Positions 29,397 through 33,123 of a DNA stretch of 33,123 bases are shown here, one piece after another. Source of the stretch: Pluralibacter gergoviae ATCC 33028 = NBRC 105706 (GTDB taxonomy: Bacteria > Pseudomonadota > Gammaproteobacteria > Enterobacterales > Enterobacteriaceae); contig NZ_BCZS01000044.1 in assembly GCF_001598855.1 (NCBI RefSeq), forward strand, positions 1 through 33,123, given 5' to 3'. How positions within the stretch are numbered: the stretch's first letter is position 1; every line of letters starts with the position of its first letter. The notes under the pieces were generated by a model, which saw only the letters and a program-made list of their open reading frames with translations, did no database searches and was not told the DNA's origin. The position numbers and the translations under genes are program-made.

Positions 29397-30263
29397 ATGT
29401 ATTACCTGGATAATGATTCCTCCGTGCCGGATTTGCCGCCGGTCCATCAGGTCTTATTTACCGAGCCGCGTTATTTCACCGAAGGCGGTGACGGTATTGC
29501 GCCGAGTTATCCCGGCGCGGACTGGTTCAATATTATTCAGATGGAAATGATGAACGTCCTGAGGCTGGCAAATATCACGCCGGTTAAATCAAAAATGGAC
29601 CAGTTCGCCCAGGCTATCCGCATGTTTTCCTCCGACTATATGCTGCCGCCCGGCATACCGCTTCCGTGGCCGGGCGCGACTGCGCCGACCGGCTTTGCGC
29701 TGGCGCTGGGCCAGTCGTTCGATAAGGCTGCATATCCGCGCCTGGCGCAGGCTTACCCGTCCGGCATCATCCCGGACATGCGCGGCCAGACCATCAAGTT
29801 TCTGCCCGCGACGGGCCGCGCGCTACTGTCGCTGGAGGCCGACGGCGTGAAGTCCCACGCGCACAGCGCCAGCGTCGCATCGACCGACCTGGGCACCGCC
29901 AGCACCGCTAATACCGATTTGGGCACGAAGCAGACCAGCCAGAACGGCCAGCATAACCACGTTAATGATGCCCGGTTTAATAAACTGGGGGCCCGGTCCA
30001 GCGATATAGACAACCTCGGCAGCACCGGCGACTCGGATGATGTTAATCCTACGACTGAATATCGCATTGCTGCGATGGAGGGACTGTGGAATGCAGCCAC
30101 GATGCAGGATGCGGGTAATCATGTTCACACGGTTTATATCGGCCCTCATGCCCACACGGTTTATATCGGCCCCCACGGCCACGCGGTCACGGTTAATAAC
30201 TTCGGCAACAGTGAAAACACCGTCAGGAATATCGCGTTTAACGCAATTGTGAGGTTAGCGTAA
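29397..30263 (+). CDS. Tail fibre with collar domain and HxH-repeat tip
   Basis: A 288-residue short tail fibre. Residues 1-78 form an anchoring module ([20 protein letters not shown], then [20 protein letters not shown]) that is shared with the protein at 31148. A tail-collar domain covers about 82-135 ([20 protein letters not shown], then [18 protein letters not shown]). The C-terminal third has five HxH motifs (HAH, HNH, HVH, HAH, HGH), including a tandem nonapeptide [18 protein letters not shown] from residue 244. HxH motifs coordinate metal ions in the T4 gp37 tip. It ends [11 protein letters not shown], the usual collar-fibre terminus. It recognises the host receptor. Confidence 0.9.
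   Translation: MYYLDNDSSVPDLPPVHQVLFTEPRYFTEGGDGIAPSYPGADWFNIIQMEMMNVLRLANITPVKSKMDQFAQAIRMFSSDYMLPPGIPLPWPGATAPTGFALALGQSFDKAAYPRLAQAYPSGIIPDMRGQTIKFLPATGRALLSLEADGVKSHAHSASVASTDLGTASTANTDLGTKQTSQNGQHNHVNDARFNKLGARSSDIDNLGSTGDSDDVNPTTEYRIAAMEGLWNAATMQDAGNHVHTVYIGPHAHTVYIGPHGHAVTVNNFGNSENTVRNIAFNAIVRLA
30126..30179 (+). repeat. 27-bp tandem repeat in the fibre tip
   Basis: Two in-frame 27-bp units, 30126-30152 and 30153-30179, encode HTVYIGPHA and HTVYIGPHG. They differ at only a few positions (CCT CAT GCC versus CCC CAC GGC). A third partial unit follows (HAVTV). The repeat can gain or lose HxH metal sites by slippage. Confidence 0.85.
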
Positions 30264-31138
30264 TGTCATTCGAATTTTCTCAAAGCCCGCAGGCGCTCTG
30301 GATTTATCAGTACGATGCCGACGGCGTTTATATCGGCTCCGTATTTATGACTATCCCGGCGGGCACCGGGCTACCTGCCAGTACCACCCATTTGCCCTGT
30401 GAGCCCGCGCAGGGCCAGACGGGTATTTTCACCGATGGCCAGTGGCAGTACGTCGATGATATTCGCGGCCAGCGCTACTGGGACGAGCACGGCTCCGGGT
30501 TCGTTATATCGTCCCTGAGCGAGGCGCTGCCGGACTGGGCTATTACGTCAGAGCCACCGGCTGCGGAGCCAGGACACGTCCTGCAGTTCGCCGATGGCCA
30601 GTGGCTGCAGGTAGAGGATAAAACCGGCAGTGCGTTCTACGAGAGCGACGGCACTAAGCACATCGTCACCAGCGCATGGTTCACGCTTCCGGCAGGCTGC
30701 ACGTTTGTCGAGCCGCCGGAGACCAAGCCGACGTTTGTGACCCGCTGGAACGGGACGGAATGGGTCTACGTGAAGGACCTGCGCGGGCTTACGGTCTGGA
30801 ACACCTCAACCAAAGAGGCGTCCACGATCATCGAGCTTGGCCCGGTTCCTGACGGCTATACGCGGCTGATTCCGGGCCAGTTCGACGAGTGGGATGGCTC
30901 TGCCTGGGTGAAGAACCTCGCGCTGGAGGCTGAATATCTGCAGGAGCAGGCTGAGGCCCGCAAGGCCGAGTTGCTGGCCGAGGCGTCGCAGCAAATCGCC
31001 GTGCTGACCTATGCGGCCGACAGCGGTCAGGCGACTGACGAAGAAGCCGTGATGCTGGCGAAATGGCAGGAATATCGCCTTTCCCTGAGCCGTATTGATA
31101 CCGCCAGCGCCGATATCGCCTGGCCCCAGAAGCCATAA
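30263..31138 (+). CDS. Tail fibre assembly protein with repeated N-terminal units
   Basis: A 291-residue protein. Its last 75 residues (LEAEYLQEQAEARKAELLAE to DIAWPQKP) are the fibre assembly chaperone domain of Mu U/lambda Tfa type. The first 210 residues hold three to four units of the form DGQWxxVxDxxGxxxW: TDGQWQYVDDIRGQRYW, ADGQWLQVEDKTGSAFY, WNGTEWVYVKDLRGLTVW and WDGSAWVKN. It folds or trimerises the fibre encoded upstream and may stay on its tip. It starts in a one-base overlap with the fibre stop. Confidence 0.87.
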   Translation: MSFEFSQSPQALWIYQYDADGVYIGSVFMTIPAGTGLPASTTHLPCEPAQGQTGIFTDGQWQYVDDIRGQRYWDEHGSGFVISSLSEALPDWAITSEPPAAEPGHVLQFADGQWLQVEDKTGSAFYESDGTKHIVTSAWFTLPAGCTFVEPPETKPTFVTRWNGTEWVYVKDLRGLTVWNTSTKEASTIIELGPVPDGYTRLIPGQFDEWDGSAWVKNLALEAEYLQEQAEARKAELLAEASQQIAVLTYAADSGQATDEEAVMLAKWQEYRLSLSRIDTASADIAWPQKP

Positions 31139-31147
31139 GGAGGCGTC

Positions 31148-32728
31148 ATGTACCATCTTGATAATACAAGTGGCGTCCCCGAGATGCCTGAACCTAAACA
31201 AACACAGTCTGTTTCACCACGCTGGTTTGGCGAGAGTGTCGAACAAGGTGGAATAAGCTGGCCAGGGGCTGACTGGTTCAATATTGTTCAAGCTGAGTTA
31301 TTGGCCATTCTGGAGCTAGCCGGTGAGGCTCCAGATAAAGCCAGGTTTGACCAGTTATCTCAAGCGATAAAATCAGTATCAGACCTTTTCAGAAAAGATG
31401 TTGCAAAGCCGGATGGAGCAACTCTTTTAGGTTATAAATATAATGATGTCTATAAAGTTCTCTCTCGCCTCGGCGCTGTTGAAGATATAGGTGCAACCCT
31501 TTCTTATCTTGGAAGAAATCCTGTAGAGGATAAGCAAATTTTTGATGAGCAGTCGGTCGTTCCTGGTAAAGATCTGCTGCATTATGGTGGTTTATTTCTC
31601 GGAAAACGAACCAGAGGCGTAAGGCGAAATGCCGTTGGCCTGTCTGTGCGCATGAATCAGTCTGGTGCCGGTACTTTTAACCCTCAGATTACAGGCGTGT
31701 CTCGTGCTCGTGATATTGCAAAATATAATTCAATGGATGGTGCGAGCGCGTATTTTGATAATCGTAGTGCAACTTTTGAAGAATGGGAGGTTGTCTCAAC
31801 AGCAACATACACGGCTAATAGCTTTAAGCCATCATCCATTCAAACCTACGAAAATATTAAAGTTGGCGACGTTGTAAGAACCAACCACACCCCTCGCTGC
31901 TGGGCAATAGTCACGGATAAGCATGAGGGTTTTGTTTATGTTGACGAATGGGCAATTGACGGTGATACCGTCGTCACGCCTGAAGATGGCGTGGGTCTCT
32001 ACGTTAACATTGAGGATAAAATCTGGGTTCTAAACATGAACCTGTTTATGGATCCGTCCTGTAAGGCTTCAAAGGCAGCACTCATGGAGCTGGGCATGGT
32101 GAATAATGCTGTTCCTATGAGCAATGAAGTTAACTGTATTGATGCGGTTGTTTTGCCTCAGTCAGCATATGGCTGCAATACATCATTTTTGTCACGCGCA
32201 GGTGGTCCTTCTGCAAGATGGATGGCTGGTTTTTTTTCACAAGGGGCAAAATGGGGGGCCTTTGTTGCATCTGATGGCGTCGGTGGACCAGCTGATGAGG
32301 CAGCCTTTAAGGAATCAACCTCATCTCCGACTGGCTTCTTATTCAACGGGTCCAATACTCAACATTCTATACTCTGGCGATACCCAGGCTCTTCAGTTTA
32401 TCCTTCGGCGCTGACGCCGTACGGTTTCAGAATCAGGGGAGGGAGTACCTATGGTTCCATGGCATCAGGGTCTGTAGCTGCCTTGTCTACTGCATGCTAT
32501 GAGCTTAATAACAGTAATGCATTTTCAGTTTTATTACCCTCGACCAGCCTTGTCTCAGGGCAGGAAATTGAATTTACACTTGTTGGTACTGGTGCCGTTA
32601 CGTTTGCATGCGTAACCTCAACTGTGTTGGTTAATGGTTCCCAATCCTTTTCCCACACACCTTCTATGACGTTCACCACAGTTAAAGCAAAGTGGAACGG
32701 AACGGCGTGGCGAGTATTTAGAGGATAA
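31148..32728 (+). CDS. Second receptor-binding protein, tailspike-like
   Basis: A 526-residue protein. Its N-terminus (YHLDNTSGVPEMPEPKQTQS, then [20 protein letters not shown]) copies the anchor of the fibre at 29397. The next segment FRKDVAKPDGATLLGYKYND is a linker common before tailspike beta-helices. The remainder (about 130-526) is beta-rich, Ser/Gly/Thr-rich and of lower GC, consistent with an exchanged receptor-binding or polysaccharide-binding domain. No catalytic residues can be named with confidence. It ends WNGTAWRVFRG, a frequent spike/fibre terminus. AAGGAGG precedes the ATG. Being followed by a small unknown gene rather than a Tfa chaperone, it probably folds alone or with that partner. 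Confidence 0.82.
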   Translation: MYHLDNTSGVPEMPEPKQTQSVSPRWFGESVEQGGISWPGADWFNIVQAELLAILELAGEAPDKARFDQLSQAIKSVSDLFRKDVAKPDGATLLGYKYNDVYKVLSRLGAVEDIGATLSYLGRNPVEDKQIFDEQSVVPGKDLLHYGGLFLGKRTRGVRRNAVGLSVRMNQSGAGTFNPQITGVSRARDIAKYNSMDGASAYFDNRSATFEEWEVVSTATYTANSFKPSSIQTYENIKVGDVVRTNHTPRCWAIVTDKHEGFVYVDEWAIDGDTVVTPEDGVGLYVNIEDKIWVLNMNLFMDPSCKASKAALMELGMVNNAVPMSNEVNCIDAVVLPQSAYGCNTSFLSRAGGPSARWMAGFFSQGAKWGAFVASDGVGGPADEAAFKESTSSPTGFLFNGSNTQHSILWRYPGSSVYPSALTPYGFRIRGGSTYGSMASGSVAALSTACYELNNSNAFSVLLPSTSLVSGQEIEFTLVGTGAVTFACVTSTVLVNGSQSFSHTPSMTFTTVKAKWNGTAWRVFRG

Positions 32729-32732
32729 AATT

Positions 32733-33017
32733 ATGACGATTTATGAAGAGGAGCATACGCTCACTATGTCTGTAGTGGGTGTTTCTGGTATGACTTACAC
32801 AGCTACAGACGTTTCGGTTGATCTGGGCTTCATTGAACGCACGGCCTTACTTCGAGACGCCTGTAGCGCTTTGGCTGAATTTAACAATGATGCACTCAGA
32901 GTTGATGAGATTGTTGTGGCCCAAGACTATTTCGATATAGAAGCCCTTGCTCAGGAAGAGTCACGGTCACAAAAACAGTGTGAATCCAGCGACTACTTCC
33001 CTAACAACCTTTTTTGA
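32733..33017 (+). CDS. Small acidic hypothetical protein at the right end
   Basis: A 94-residue acidic protein of unknown family, four bases after the spike gene with GAGGATAAA before the ATG. It has a beta-like start (LTMSVVGVSGMTYTATDVSV), a helix (RTALLRDACSALAEFNNDAL) and an acidic tail. Its TGA stop (33015-33017) lies inside the first TTGATAC of the right end, so it is the last possible gene of the phage. It may be a spike partner or a host-modifying cargo gene; neither is shown. Confidence 0.65.
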   Translation: MTIYEEEHTLTMSVVGVSGMTYTATDVSVDLGFIERTALLRDACSALAEFNNDALRVDEIVVAQDYFDIEALAQEESRSQKQCESSDYFPNNLF

Positions 33018-33112
33018 TACTGAAGTAAGTAGCGACAATCCGGTATCAAATGTTATTTCCCTTTAATTTTTTCGCGGTATCAATTTTTATTCAAATCGGT
33101 ATCAATTTTTTT
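33014..33112 (-). repeat. Right-end transposase-binding array (R1-R3-like)
   Basis: GTATCAA, the inverse of TTGATAC, occurs at 33043-33049, 33077-33083 and 33099-33105. The last two are 22 bp apart, as for the adjacent R1 and R2 sites of Mu, with the third 34 bp inside. An extra copy in the opposite direction (TTGATAC, 33014-33020) overlaps the stop codon of the last gene. The two outer copies share the surrounding CGGTATCAATTTTT and are followed or preceded by TTCGCG. The last 18 bases (33106-33123) show no further feature; the exact end is unresolved. Confidence 0.7.
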
Positions 33113-33123
33113 CGCGCGCTATA

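Larger units (their letters stand above)
1..33123. mobile_element. Mu-like transposable phage/prophage, near complete
   Basis: Gene order repressor, Ner, transposase A, ATPase B, GemA, Mor, endolysin, terminase, portal, F, I/Z, T, sheath, tube, tape measure, N, P, gp45 to gp48 and fibres is the Mu plan. Both edges carry oriented TTGATAC repeats. The exact termini are unresolved: a TG dinucleotide at 4-5 could start the left end, but the right edge shows no matching CA, and no 5-bp target duplication is obvious in the window. Confidence 0.93.

Noticed and set aside
29397-33017. Gin/gix invertible segment or diversity-generating retroelement
   Set aside because: No recombinase or reverse transcriptase is encoded, and the related fibre starts are in direct, not inverted, orientation.
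1-33123. CRISPR arrays, tRNA or rRNA genes, insertion sequences
   Set aside because: No regularly spaced direct repeats with unique spacers, no cloverleaf-like sequence, and no IS-type transposase were seen on reading both strands.

Overview
The window is essentially one complete Mu-like transposable phage (or prophage) of about 33 kb, with little or no host DNA at either edge. It reads left to right in the Mu order: repressor on the minus strand, then a Ner-like regulator, a DDE transposase (A), an AAA+ target-capture ATPase (B), early accessory genes, GemA, a Mor-family activator, lysis, terminase and portal, head, contractile tail, baseplate and tail fibres. Composition, Shine-Dalgarno sites and protein families suggest an enterobacterial host. 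That host call is an inference and is not fixed to a species. Family names are from recognition of the protein sequences; no search was run.

Left end and early region (1-7764). Three TTGATAC cores lie at 17, 88 and 129, and three inverted cores lie at the far right (33043, 33077, 33099). The spacing resembles the L1-L3 and R1-R3 transposase sites of Mu as I recall them. The repressor faces left. It is separated from ner by an operator-like region with an 8-bp perfect inverted repeat at about 1.08 kb from the end, where Mu carries its operator/enhancer. After B comes a tight run of small genes: a four-cysteine zinc ribbon, two orphans, a protein with duplicated helix-turn-helix units, DUF3164, a MazG-like all-alpha NTP pyrophosphatase, GemA and Mor. 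Mu Gam is not recognisable.

Middle (7768-11250). An AT-rich, membrane-anchored moron-like gene is closed by a strong intrinsic terminator. The late genes then begin with a GH108 endolysin, small membrane proteins including a 3-TM holin, a DksA/TraR zinc finger, a DUF2730 protein and a winged-helix gp26-like protein.

Head and tail (11247-29394). Small and large terminase, portal, F-like head protein, a structured 233-bp leader, protease I with nested scaffold Z, major head protein T, connector proteins, sheath, tube, a tail assembly chaperone with an apparent -2 programmed frameshift, tape measure, and baseplate proteins N, P, gp45, gp46, gp47 and gp48.

Right end (29397-33123). There are two receptor-binding proteins with related N-terminal anchoring modules, one fibre chaperone between them, and a small acidic orphan whose stop codon lies inside the terminal repeat array. 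No invertase, mom, C activator or Gam is visible, so host range and late control must be organised differently from Mu itself.
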